Origin: Verrucomicrobiota bacterium
GTDB lineage: Bacteria; Verrucomicrobiota; Verrucomicrobiia; Limisphaerales; JADJPG01
Length of the DNA: 48,147 nt
Reading direction: 5' to 3'
NCBI GenBank assembly: GCA_016713365.1
Contig: JADJPG010000055.1
Coordinates: 1 to 48,147, forward strand
The translations under genes were made by a program, and so were the position numbers. The notes under the pieces were generated by a model, which saw nothing but the letters and a program-made list of their open reading frames with translations, was not told the DNA's origin and made no database searches. How positions within the stretch are numbered: position 1 is the first letter of the stretch; every line of letters starts with the position of its first letter. Shown in pieces: positions 37,001 to 43,248 of the stretch.

Positions 37001-38131
37001 GAAGGGCGGATACAGGCGCACGTCGCCGGCGAGGTTGAAGAGGCCCTCATTGTCGAGGCTGCCGGTGAAGTTGACATCGCCCCCGCCGCTCAAGGCGAAG
37101 GTGCCGCGGTTGGTGACCGTGGCCGAGAGGGTCTTGCCAGTGCCGCCTTCAATCGAAAAGGTCGCCCCCGGCGCGATGAGCAGCACCCCGCCCAGGGAGC
37201 CGCTGCGGAAGGTGAGGGTGCCGGTGACGGTGTTGGTGCCGGAGAGGGTGACGCCGTCGAGCACGAGATTGGTGATGCCGGCGCCGCCTTGAAAATCCGG
37301 GAGGAGCTGGACGCTGCCGCCGACGAGCTGGAAGCCGGGGATGGAATCGTGCAGCTGGATGGTGCCGGCGGTCAGGCGCGTGGCGCCGTTGCCGGAGATG
37401 ATGGGCGAGCCGGAACCGCTGTGGGTGTAGGTGTGGCCGACGAAGTCGATGCGGGTGCCGTTGGTGGTTTTGAGCAAGCCGTCGATCAAACCGCCGCCGA
37501 AGTGGGAGATGGTGCCGGAGAGGGACTCGATGGTGCCGGAGTTGGTCAGCGCGATGAAGTAGCTGCCGGAGACGCCGAGGTCGGCGGCGCCGGTGCCGGC
37601 TGTCTTGCGGATGGTGCCGGTGTTGCGCAGCGGGCGCACGGTGGCGAAGGGCGGATACAGGCGCACGTCGCCGGCGAGGTTGAAGAGGCCCTCATTGTCG
37701 AGGCTGCCGGTGAAGTTGACATCGCCCCCGCCGCTCAAGGCGAAGGTGCCGCGGTTGGTGACCGTGGCCGAGAGGGTCTTGCCAGTGCCGCCTTCAATCG
37801 AAAAGGTCGCCCCCGGCGCGATGAGCAACACCGCCCAGGAGCCGTTGCGCAGGGTGAGAGTGCCGGTGACGGTGTTGGTGCCGGAAAGGGTGGTGCCGTC
37901 GAGCACGAGATTGGTGATGCCGGCGCCGCCTTGAAAATCCGGGAGGAGCTGGACACTGCCGCCGACGAGCAGGAAGCCAGGGATGGAATCGTGCAGCTGG
38001 ATGGTGCCGGCGGTCAGGCGCGTGGCGCCGTTGCCGGAGACGATCGGGGAACCGGAACCGCTGTGGGTGTAGGTGGTGCCGGTGAAATCGATGCGCGTGC
38101 CGTTGGTGGTCTTGAGCAAGCCGTCGATCAA
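28016..38131 (-). CDS. Giant secreted repeat protein (LamG, CARDB, Calx-beta, Ig-like)
   Basis: This frame of 3,371 residues plus the N-terminal fragment at 38188-38817 make one protein of about 3,600 residues. In order it has: about two and a half near-identical 215-residue repeats (GTISHFGGG, VTNRGTFALSGG); a LamG domain near 36.6-36.0 kb (LTAYWPADTN, WNHVAIVYDRAGNEARYFINGQ); a CARDB domain near 35.7-35.3 kb; four Calx-beta domains near 35.3-34.1 kb; a second CARDB near 34.1-33.7 kb; Ig-like and carboxypeptidase-regulatory-like domains; a Gly/Cys-rich island near 32.2-31.5 kb; further beta domains; and cadherin-like/putative Ig domains near 29.4-28.9 kb. The end, MRFFRVVKP, is typical of large verrucomicrobial surface proteins. 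A cell-surface adhesion or matrix role is inferred. It is transcribed alone, convergent with the PSD1 cluster. Confidence 0.85.
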   Translation of the reverse strand: MIDGLLKTTNGTRIDFTGTTYTHSGSGSPIVSGNGATRLTAGTIQLHDSIPGFLLVGGSVQLLPDFQGGAGITNLVLDGTTLSGTNTVTGTLTLRNGSWAVLLIAPGATFSIEGGTGKTLSATVTNRGTFALSGGGDVNFTGSLDNEGLFNLAGDVRLYPPFATVRPLRNTGTIRKTAGTGAADLGVSGSYFIALTNSGTIESLSGTISHFGGGLIDGLLKTTNGTRIDFVGHTYTHSGSGSPIISGNGATRLTAGTIQLHDSIPGFQLVGGSVQLLPDFQGGAGITNLVLDGVTLSGTNTVTGTLTFRSGSLGGVLLIAPGATFSIEGGTGKTLSATVTNRGTFALSGGGDVNFTGSLDNEGLFNLAGDVRLYPPFATVRPLRNTGTIRKTAGTGAADLGVSGSYFIALTNSGTIESLSGTISHFGASDLANGTLQVGIRSLSSYGRIHFPYSPVLGGKLNAVLLNGYTPALNNKFTIVTFNSAAGAFADFALPSDYLWQTAQNASDVSITVLRTALTAYWPADTNATEVLNDRTASQSGGAGFTNGIVGQAFSFNGSGCFTAPDGPEFRFGTNNFTLEFWLWPDSYTGSIPDEGIRVLYKQLFPTSWLVVDLVDSGRIETEVKDENGQYGSTTSSGRVALGSWNHVAIVYDRAGNEARYFINGQLDSVFTIPATFTGPLNLAGAPLEIGSCSWNPFRGRLDELRIYTKALSATDVAARVQGTIGCTNCPAPAPVLSPAVVNVVSGLSQSFAVAGGVGPFTFAIVTNNSGGTIGSQNGIYTAGQTANVADTIRVTDSRGLTGSARVNVQAAPTPRPDLLVHRVTAPANATPGVPFAVVWTITNSGPGTAVAPWQDFVLLSADAAIGNDTLLESRTVTNSIPSGTSLTLTQSIVIPIDGPAGNLRLVVATDANSVIIEPNNTNNAAITATATIVPQTLTLALNGIELSENAVNPSVTATLRRNGSVTSNLVVNIASSAPDELSAPATVTIPAGQSATTFMLQAVPDGVFDGPQLVNITASAAGFATGNATFTVLDADSPALSIRFGLPAIMEGDPFNIMITRPPASSNSTVTATLSAASPSQFLTPATAVFGLGQTSVLVSVVSINDSIIERSNSYTFTAQAPGYLPAAGAIAVVDNDLPVVTLTLGASSVSEGAGANATFGLLTRTPVANESLTLTLTSGDTNVARVPASVIIPAGQATLTFPIAVVENQIADGAHGVALGGSIREPGTGIVVGQINPTILNVTDNDGPTLTVALDAEAVGEGLNPATVGTVTRNSSTANALTVQLASSNTNEAIVPVSVVIPQGATSITFPINSRTDGTNDGSQSLTITASAAGFTSGSAPLTVTDADFVDLVVSSVRFNTNAATGESIDVIYRIENRGTRETSGGWSQRVFFSSDALVGDDTLAAQNDFGGILGSGQFFEQSVRVKLPNQVGRTWIVVQTDHANAISELIEGNNTVLAPDPISISAAYSVSVAADVNVAPGGTPVTLSGSAFRPNSEPAAIEVVKVCVELRGTKRFYQAVTDINGEYLITFTPLPGEGGQYTVSAGHPGDTVLLPQDQFTLLALRAGSAGRITLLEGESASSTVAIQNLADVPQTGLSATLVGGPTNLTIVPSLSANTVPGDGSVNLAYAVTAPNGISGSSTIRIRVSSTEGAGTEVNIPVTIEAKRARLVAFPGSLDSGMKRGTQRIVEFAITNVGGLPTGPLKLLTPNVPWLSLASGGSMPPLAPGEGATISVQLTPADDLPLGPHSGTIAINASNVVLSVPYTFRALSDAIGALRILSVDEYTYYAEGAPKVTNAAVKITDAITGTVLNTNTGPTGELLLPALVESYYYVDVTAEKHSSFRDLVRLEPGTTNMVTALMSRQSVTYTWTVVPIQIEDRYTITVETVFETAVPKPVVTIEPNIIDLANFVGTEQQINLTLRNHGLIAAQNTKLSFPTHSRWSFTPLIGDVGVLPAQSTLVIPLTIRKLSLAAASGGLITAAGTGDACSLPAKVEWETPCGDTSIKNSISLGIISMIPACGGMGGGGEGGFNSDIWDGIGGGGSGGGGPTELRAKDYGEPIFRDVPYKCDPCEQARFNHVVLHCFPKLIPGEGWYTLISETAAGSAGAAGGPSITAAGTAAGGGFFGCMKKAFKDSSLADCLSAAKAAKEGKVKDAIIGGTKCTGLPDCIPKGGPLMWAIECELELIQLEQCKDRGLGGLGSASDSMITAAAAGGVNRYIEPEVSPFDSAAPLVLTLLQVHRILRVDEYFYGDVAWRDATNDFTANLLWDSRLRAAVETNSPGGVSIDTSERATLLSGPLPVPLAIATRFIDRINRTIDYGDRGITSVSQVPAGESIDFIAMDEYARLSEEAEAASAALAAAGYADPATAFVMANTEYLNRLSQDGGGAVCARVKVRLDQEAVLTRDAFNARLEISNDTESPLTEFGVDIRVRDEQGRDTTSLFQLRAPELTGIGAIDGTGNVGAQTTARASWVLVPTSEAAPFGTVRHFVSGTLRYRQNDVLVNLPLADAPIDVLPNPKLVVKYFHERDVFSDDPFTPELEPAIPYSLAVMVANEGFGTARQMRISSAQPQIVENDKGLLIDFEILGSQVENQPGSPSLTVNLGDIGPGTNAIARWLFRSTLQGLFIDYAATFEHIDGLGDKRLSLIDRVEIHEMIHIVSADRTFEDNRPDFLVNDVPDFDDYPDTIHLSSGGTRPVVVYTEGTPSNLVTPYQPTTTLTVPSAPGWAYFRLPDPANGSTRLVSVRRANGTEVPPQNFWVTDRTFLGLGLPPRREFRLNLLDFQPDGPYTLTYETAAEATDQIPPVSRVNALPANSAADFAVTWDGSDVGRGVAAFDLFVRENNGTFAPYLTATPLKGLVFRGQPGVRYAFYTIAIDEAGNRESAPSTPDTETLVSISNRPPALVLPANATIDEGDTLALEAAGTDPDAPAQALTYQIITAPAGLTLNPNSGAIAWVTGEGNGPSTNLVSVRVSDNGIPSLSATASVTVVVNEINQPPVLDPVAARIINKGVVTTIPFTARDSDLPANRLTFSLGAGTPAGASIDPTNGVFSWRPGNNLPNGTNRITVTVTDNGTPTRNASQTLTLILRNRSADFTVAVGSTNVFAGESNAVPVRLTTGVELRDLAVVVNRSGGRLDGLALGTFAPEVTSALLETVSSNASRLHFQFDGLIAASNHPLANLRFVAPTNGPSTIVGLTPTNAVATDYAGVTLNRAGSSAGIVVIVGREPVLLARLTPERSLRLYGRPGVNYTIESKPGFSVPAPWERWTQLVLTDRFADIDVTASAPYAVFRAAEAGSALRLEAHRESGPVYLTVSGEPGPGYRLEGASLLPPVGNWQTLTTFTLSNDNQVLNLAPTNLPMRFFRVVKP
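36851..37495 (-). repeat. 645-bp tandem repeat, copy nearest the protein centre
   Basis: This is a direct repeat encoding 215 residues of the giant protein. It is nearly identical at DNA level to the adjacent copy at 37496-38137. Both begin with GCCGAAGTGGGAGATGGTG on the plus strand. Confidence 0.9.
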
Positions 38132-38137
38132 ACCGCC
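37496..38137 (-). repeat. 642-bp tandem repeat, middle copy
   Basis: It matches the 36851-37495 copy over its whole length, with scattered substitutions and a net loss of 3 bases near 37830. That loss changes the encoded SGSLGGVLL to NGSWAVLL and keeps the frame. Confidence 0.9.
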
Positions 38138-38488
38138 GCCGAAGTGGGAGATGGTGCCGGAGAGGGACTCGATGGTGCCGGAGTTGGTCAGCGCGATGAA
38201 GTAGCTGCCGGAGACGCCGAGGTCGGCGGCTCCGGTGCCGGCCTGTCTTGCGGATGGTGCCGGTGTTGCGCAGCGGGCGCACGGTGGCGAAAGGGCGGAT
38301 ACAGGCGCACGTCGCCGGCGAGGTTGAAGAGGCCCTCATTGTCGAGGCTGCCGGTGATTGATATCGCCCCGCCGCTCAAGGCGAAGGTGCCGCGGTTGGT
38401 GACCGTGGCCGAGAGGGTCTTGCCAGTGCCGCCTTCAATCGAAAAGGTCGCCCCCGGCGCGATGAGCAGCACCCCGCCCAGGGAGCCG
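38138..38488 (-). repeat. Partial third copy of the tandem repeat (351 bp)
   Basis: This copy covers a little more than the first half of the unit and then diverges into the unique N-terminal sequence. It differs from the other copies by a net 3-base loss near 38357 and by two single-base insertions (38242-38243 and 38290-38292) that break the reading frame. Confidence 0.88.
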
Positions 38489-38817
38489 GATTGAAATCTC
38501 CATTCGCCATTCACGGACACATTTGCGGTGCCGGGCGAGATGATTCCAGCGGACTGCAAAAGCGTCTGGGTTCCTGTCCCGCCGCCAAGCACAAGTTGAT
38601 TGACGGTGGCGTTTGCGGAAACGGTGACGCTGTAGGTTCCGGCGTTGGTGATGAAAATCTGATCTGCGGCTCCCGGTACCTGATTCGGGCTCCAGTTCGT
38701 AGCGGCGGACCAACTGCCGCCGGCGGTGTTGGTCCAGACGAGGACAGCGCCGTGCGTTGAAAAGGCCGCGCAACAGAACAAGACGAGTGCGCGAATGGTC
38801 GAAAGGATTGGATTCAT
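38188..38817 (-). CDS. N-terminus of the giant repeat protein (frameshifted from the main frame)
   Basis: The protein starts at ATG 38817 with a signal peptide (STIRALVLFCCAAFSTHGA). A beta-helix-like start follows (WTNTAGGSWSAATNWSPNQVPGAADQIFI). It then enters the first copy of the repeat, ending in GDVRLYPPF. Compared with the two neighbouring copies, an extra A in the run at 38290-38292 and an extra C at 38242-38243 break the frame twice before the main frame is joined near 38240. The repeats therefore act as an internal control showing exactly which bases differ. Residues encoded from about 38290 down to 38188 in this frame are not part of the protein. Confidence 0.8.
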   Translation of the reverse strand: MNPILSTIRALVLFCCAAFSTHGAVLVWTNTAGGSWSAATNWSPNQVPGAADQIFITNAGTYSVTVSANATVNQLVLGGGTGTQTLLQSAGIISPGTANVSVNGEWRFQSGSLGGVLLIAPGATFSIEGGTGKTLSATVTNRGTFALSGGAISITGSLDNEGLFNLAGDVRLYPPFRHRAPAAQHRHHPQDRPAPEPPTSASPAATSSR

Positions 38818-38999
38818 GGCTACAACTTCTGAATGGTGGGCTGTGTGCCGACCCTAACTCGCCATTTTGTATCATCCTGCGGGCGGTTTCACAATGAGGA
38901 AGTGCTTCGGAAATAGCGGGAAAATTGAGCGGCCAAGGATCGTCCCGATTCTCGTCCTTGTTTACGTCGCGCGAAACGAAGCCTATCCTTTGCCGACCA

Positions 39000-39686
39000 A
39001 TGTTTCCTCGATGCCCATCATGGATTGTCGCGCTGCTGGTGGCAGGGGTGTTTCCGGTCACCGCCGCCCTGCGCGAGCCGGTGCATCCGCGGCGGAATGT
39101 GGAGGAGTTTGCGCCGGTGGAGGCGAAGTTCGTGCGGTTCATCGTGCGGGCCACGAATCGCGGTGAGCCGTGCCTGGATGAACTGGAGATCTACGGCGAC
39201 GACGAGTCGAGCGGTAATCTGGCGCTCGCGATGAATGGCGCGCGCGCCACGGCTTCCGGATTGTTGCCGGGATACGCGATTCACCAGATCGAAGGCATCA
39301 ACGACGGGCGTTACGGGAACAGTCGCAGTTGGATCGCAGATCGCATTGCCGGTGCATGGGCGCAGATCGAATTGGCAGAGGTCACACGCATTCGCAAGGT
39401 GGTTTGGGGCCGGGATCGCGAGGGCAATTTCATCGACCGCCTGGCGATGGATTACGAAATCCAGGTCGCATCGGAGACGAATCAATGGCGCACCGTGGCT
39501 TCATCCGAGGGACGCGAACCCTTGCCGGCGGCGGCGCAGAATCTTTCCGGCGCATCGATCACGCGGTCGTTGCTAAATCGCTTCGTGCCGGTGGGCACCA
39601 CGTTGTCTGGGAAGCTGCGCAGTCGTCGAGCGAGTATCGGATCGATGTCTGGCAGACGGCGGATGGATTGCCGGGGAACACGGTGA
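39000..39686 (+). CDS. Sensor histidine kinase, N-terminal discoidin-like module (frameshifted)
   Basis: The ATG at 39000 begins a signal peptide (MFPRCPSWIVALLVAGVFPVTA). An F5/8-type C module follows: PVEAKFVRFIV, RGEPCLDELEIYG, INDGRYGNSRSWIAD and VVWGRDREGNFIDRL. Counting by eye, about 79 of 133 aligned residues match the insert in the PSCyt/PSD1 protein at 24.9-25.4 kb. Near 39600 the frame must change by one base to join the propeller (SSSEYRIDVWQTADGLPG). The fusion of this module to a propeller kinase makes a predicted extracytoplasmic ligand-binding region of unusual design. The start is 182 bases from the divergent giant gene. Confidence 0.8.
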   Translation: MFPRCPSWIVALLVAGVFPVTAALREPVHPRRNVEEFAPVEAKFVRFIVRATNRGEPCLDELEIYGDDESSGNLALAMNGARATASGLLPGYAIHQIEGINDGRYGNSRSWIADRIAGAWAQIELAEVTRIRKVVWGRDREGNFIDRLAMDYEIQVASETNQWRTVASSEGREPLPAAAQNLSGASITRSLLNRFVPVGTTLSGKLRSRRASIGSMSGRRRMDCRGTR

Positions 39687-42541
39687 CGGCGATTCAACAG
39701 ACGCCCGATGGCTACCTTTGGATCGGCACGCTGAATGGACTGGTGCGTTTCGATGGCGTGCGGTTTGAAGTCTTCGGGGAAGGCTCGCCGTTGCCCGGCC
39801 TTCGCATCCTCGCCTTGCTCGCGGCGCGCGACGGCACTCTTTGGATTGCGACGGACGGCGCCGGATTGGTGCGATATCGCGATGGAGCGTTCGCGGTGCT
39901 CACTCGCAAGGACGGTCTCGACAGCGATGTTGTCACGGCGCTGGCGGAGGATCGTGAAGGCGGAATCTGGATCGGCACGGCTGCGGGCATGAATCGGTGG
40001 CTCGACGGTCGGTTCGTGCCGCAACGGGTGACGCAAGGGTTCGCGCCTTCCACGGTTCCGGTTGTGGCAGTGGATTCCAGCGGTGCGCTGTGGGCGGTGA
40101 TGGCGAATCAGTTGCTGACGTTGACCAACGGCGTGGCGCTTCAGCGACCGGCCGCCGCTGAACCGAGTTCCTTCAGCAGTGTGCTGGCGGCGGCGGCGGG
40201 ACGCTCGGGCCTGGTTTGGTTCGGCGGCGCGAACGGATACATCGGCGCGGTGAGCAATGGGGTGGTTCACGTTTTTCGCGAGCAACCGGGGCAGTTGCTG
40301 GAGGCGGTGTGGACGTTGTGCGAAACGCGGAGCGGCGATGTGTGGGCGGGCACGGCCAACGGCGGCCTTCGGCGGTTGCGCGGCGGCAGATTTCAATCGG
40401 TGACGACGCAGGAGGGTTTGTCCGACAACTCCGTGCGGTGTGTGTTCGAGGATCGCGAAGGCAGCTTGTGGGTGGGCACCGTGGGTGGCGGGCTGAACCG
40501 CGTGAAGCCGCGCAAGGTCACCACTTTCACCACACGCGAAGGTCTCGCGCACAATGTCGTGATGTCGCTCGCGGAAGATGCGGAGGGGACGCTTTGGGTG
40601 GGCTCGAATTGTGGCGGGCTCACCGTGCGGCGCAACGGAGTGTTTCGTCCGCTCTATGCGAACTACGTGCTCGATAACGAATGCATCTGGTCATTGCTGG
40701 CGGGTCGCGATGGCGTGGTGTGGGCGGGGACGTGGGGCGGTGGTTTGTTTCAGATTCATGGGAAGGACGTGCGCAGCTTTCCGGTGGCGCGTCCGGGAAA
40801 CGACGAGCCGGTCACGGCGTTGTGCGACGATGGTCGTGGTTGGCTCTGGCTTGGAACGATGGCCGGCGGCGTGAAGGCGTTTGATGGAACGAAGATGACG
40901 GACGTTGTTCCGGAGAAGGATCGCTGGGCGGCGCCGGTGACCGCGCTGTTGCGCGAGTCCGACAGCCGGCTTTGGATCGGAACGGGTGGAGCCGGTTTGC
41001 GTCGCTGGCAGGCGGGTGAGATGACGGCGATGACCCGGCGGGACGGATTGCCGAGTGATTTCGTCCGCGCGCTGCATCGTGATGCAATGGGCGTTCTGTG
41101 GATCGGGACGGGCAACGGTCTCGCGCGTCTGGAAGGCACGAACGTGTTCGCGTTCACGCGGGCTCACGGTCTGCCGGATGAGGTCATTTCGCAGATCGTG
41201 GCGGATGACCTGGGCAATCTGTGGTTCGGCTGTAATCAGGGCATCTTCCGTGTCGCCCAGCGGGAGTTCGAAGCGGTGGTGTCGGGGAAGGCGCCCAGCG
41301 TGAACGCGATTTCCTACGGTCGCGCCGAGGGAATGGAGAGCCTGGAATGCACGGGGGGATTTCATCCGGCGGGATTGAAGACGCGCGATGGCAAGCTGTG
41401 GTTCTCCACGGTGAAGGGATTGGTGATGGTCGATCCGGCGAACATTTCCCTCAACGATCTGCCGCCGCCAGTGGTGGTGGACGAAGTGCAGGTGGATGGC
41501 GCGCCGGTGCTGCGCGGCGGCGAACCGGTGTCGGGCTTGGAACTCGCTCCGGGTGCGCAGCGGGTTGAGTTTCGATTCGCCGCGTTGAGCCTCGTGGCGC
41601 CAGAGCGGAACCGTTTCAAGTATCGCCTTGATCCGCTGGAAAAGGATTGGGTGGACGGCGGTTCCCAGCGTGTTGCGGCTTACACGCATTTGCCGCCCGG
41701 TCGTTATGAGTTCCGCGTGATCGCCTGCAACAACGACGGCGTTTGGAATGAAGCGGGCGCGTCGATCGCCCTCGTGGCGCTGCCGCACTTCTGGCAGACG
41801 TGGTGGTTTCGCACACTGCTCTTCGTGGTCTCGCTCGGCGGCGGTGGCTGGGTGGTGAGAACCATCGCGGTGCGTCGTCTGCGTCGTAAACTACGTCGCC
41901 TGGAGGAACAGCACGCGATCGAGAAAGAGCGATCGCGGATTGCGCAGGACATTCATGACGAGCTGGGCGCGAACCTGACGCGCATCGCGTTGCTGACGGA
42001 GGTGGGGCAGAAGCATCGCGGCAATCCCGACGAGGTGGCAGAGGATCTGGGAAAGATCTCCGCCACGGCGCGCGAGGCGGTGCGGGCGATGGACGCCATC
42101 GTGTGGGCGGTCAATCCGCGCAACGATTCGCTCGATCACTTCGCGAACTATGTCTCACAGTTCGCCGAGGAGTTTCTGCGGCCGACGTCGATTCGGTGTC
42201 GTCTCGATATTCCGGCGGACCTGCCGGAGCACCCGATTACCACGGAGGCGCGCCATCATTTGTTTCTCGCCGTGAAGGAGGCGCTCAACAATGTCGTCCG
42301 ACATTCCGGCGCGAGCGAAGTCTGGCTGCGCCTCGGCATGGCAAACGGCGAATTGAATCTTTCCATCGCGGACAACGGGCACGGCATTCAGGCCAGCGCG
42401 GGTGTGGAGCACGACGGTTTGGGCAACATCCGTCGGCGCATCGAGAATCTCGGCGGGCGGTTTGAACTGGCGAGCACGAGCTCCGGCACGACGATTGTCC
42501 TGCGCCTGCCGCTGCCGGCGGGGAAGGGTGGTGCGTCATGA
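39600..42541 (+). CDS. Reg_prop sensor histidine kinase (propeller, Y_Y_Y, HisKA_3, HATPase)
   Basis: This is the main part of the kinase. From about 39.65 to 41.3 kb it encodes about a dozen Reg_prop propeller blades with the repeating D-G-x-LWIGT-x-x-G-L pattern (DGYLWIGTLNGLVRF, EGSLWVGTVGGGLNR). The Y_Y_Y domain follows (YRLDPLEKDWVDGG, LPPGRYEFRV), then one membrane segment (WFRTLLFVVSLGGGGWVV). The cytoplasmic part has a HisKA_3 dimerisation helix with the phospho-accepting His in IAQDIHDELGANLTR (codon at 41954) and a HATPase domain (KEALNNVVRHSGASEV, DNGHGI, GLGNIRRRIENLGG). No receiver is fused. It overlaps the response regulator gene by 4 bases, so the two are translationally coupled. 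Confidence 0.9.
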
Positions 42542-43161
42542 ACATCCGCGTGGCCATCGTGGAAGACGACGAACAGGTGCGCGAGAATCTGGCGCGGTTG
42601 GTCGGTGAGGCGAAGGGCTTCGAATGTGCGGCGACGTTTGCGTCCGGCGAACAAGCGCTGGAAGCATTGCCGCGTCGGGCGTTCGATGTAGTGCTGATGG
42701 ACATCAATCTGCCCGGCATCTCCGGCGTGGAATGCGTGCGCCAGCTGAAGACCGTGGCGCCGACCACGCAGGTGGTGATGCTGACGGTTTACGACGACAG
42801 CGACCGGATCTTCCAGGCGTTGCAGATGGGCGCGGCAGGTTATCTGCTGAAGCGTTCGACCGCGGCGGAGATTCTTCACGCGATTGAGGATGTCCACCGC
42901 GGCGGCGCCCCGATGTCGAGCTACATCGCGCGGAAGGTCGTGCAATCCTTCCGCCGTCAGGGTCCGTCCGACATGCCGGCGGAGAACTTGTCGAAGCGCG
43001 AGACGGATGTGCTGGAATACGTCTCCCGCGGCTACACGAACAAGGAGATCGCCGACGCGCTCGGGCTCAGTGCCGAAACGGTGCGGGGGTATCTGAAGAC
43101 GATCTACAGCAAGCTCCACGTGCGTTCCCGCACCGAAGCGGCCATGAAATTTCGTCGCTGA
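42538..43161 (+). CDS. NarL/LuxR-type response regulator
   Basis: This 207-residue two-domain regulator has a receiver with acidic residues near the N-terminus (IVEDDEQ), the phospho-acceptor D55 (VLMDINLPG), the switch residue T83 and K105 (LLKRST). The C-terminal LuxR-type helix-turn-helix is LSKRETDVLEYVSRGYTNKEIADALGLSAETVRGYLKTIYSKL. It is the cognate partner of the kinase whose gene it overlaps (ATGA). NarL-type regulators bind as dimers to inverted repeats. The palindrome that starts 33 bases after the stop, and its match at 23445, are candidate targets. The overall length and residues are normal for an active regulator. Confidence 0.95.
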   Translation: MNIRVAIVEDDEQVRENLARLVGEAKGFECAATFASGEQALEALPRRAFDVVLMDINLPGISGVECVRQLKTVAPTTQVVMLTVYDDSDRIFQALQMGAAGYLLKRSTAAEILHAIEDVHRGGAPMSSYIARKVVQSFRRQGPSDMPAENLSKRETDVLEYVSRGYTNKEIADALGLSAETVRGYLKTIYSKLHVRSRTEAAMKFRR

Positions 43162-43193
43162 TCGAGCAGGTTTCTGCAGGTTTAGTCTCGCTT

Positions 43194-43214
43194 TACCCCC
43201 ATTCGGGGGGGATA
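43194..43214 (+). promoter_or_regulatory. Candidate NarL/LuxR-type operator upstream of the lamin-tail/CotH gene
   Basis: The core TACCCCCATTCGGGGGGG (43194-43211) followed by ATA is a C-run/ATTC/G-run palindrome. It lies between the response regulator stop and the next gene, 121 bases before the ATG at 43336 and 34 before the ATG at 43249. It shares 16 of 18 bases with the site at 23445. The perfect CCCCC/GGGGG stem could form a hairpin, but no T-run follows, so an operator is the better reading. Confidence 0.5.
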
Positions 43215-43248
43215 CTCTCTACCAGTTTCACCTATACCTTTATTTGCA

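Noticed and set aside
36851..38488. CRISPR-like or insertion-sequence interpretation of the repeats
   Set aside because: The units are 645 bases, coding and contiguous, without spacers, terminal inverted repeats or a transposase.
35777..38494. A 905-codon plus-strand open frame with internal repeats
   Set aside because: The repeats only mirror the tandem repeats of the minus-strand gene. The minus frame has LamG and CARDB domains, the plus frame has none.
43194..43214. Intrinsic terminator for the response regulator gene
   Set aside because: The C/G stem is perfect but has no following T-run, and its close match at 23445-23462 lies upstream of another gene, so an operator fits better.
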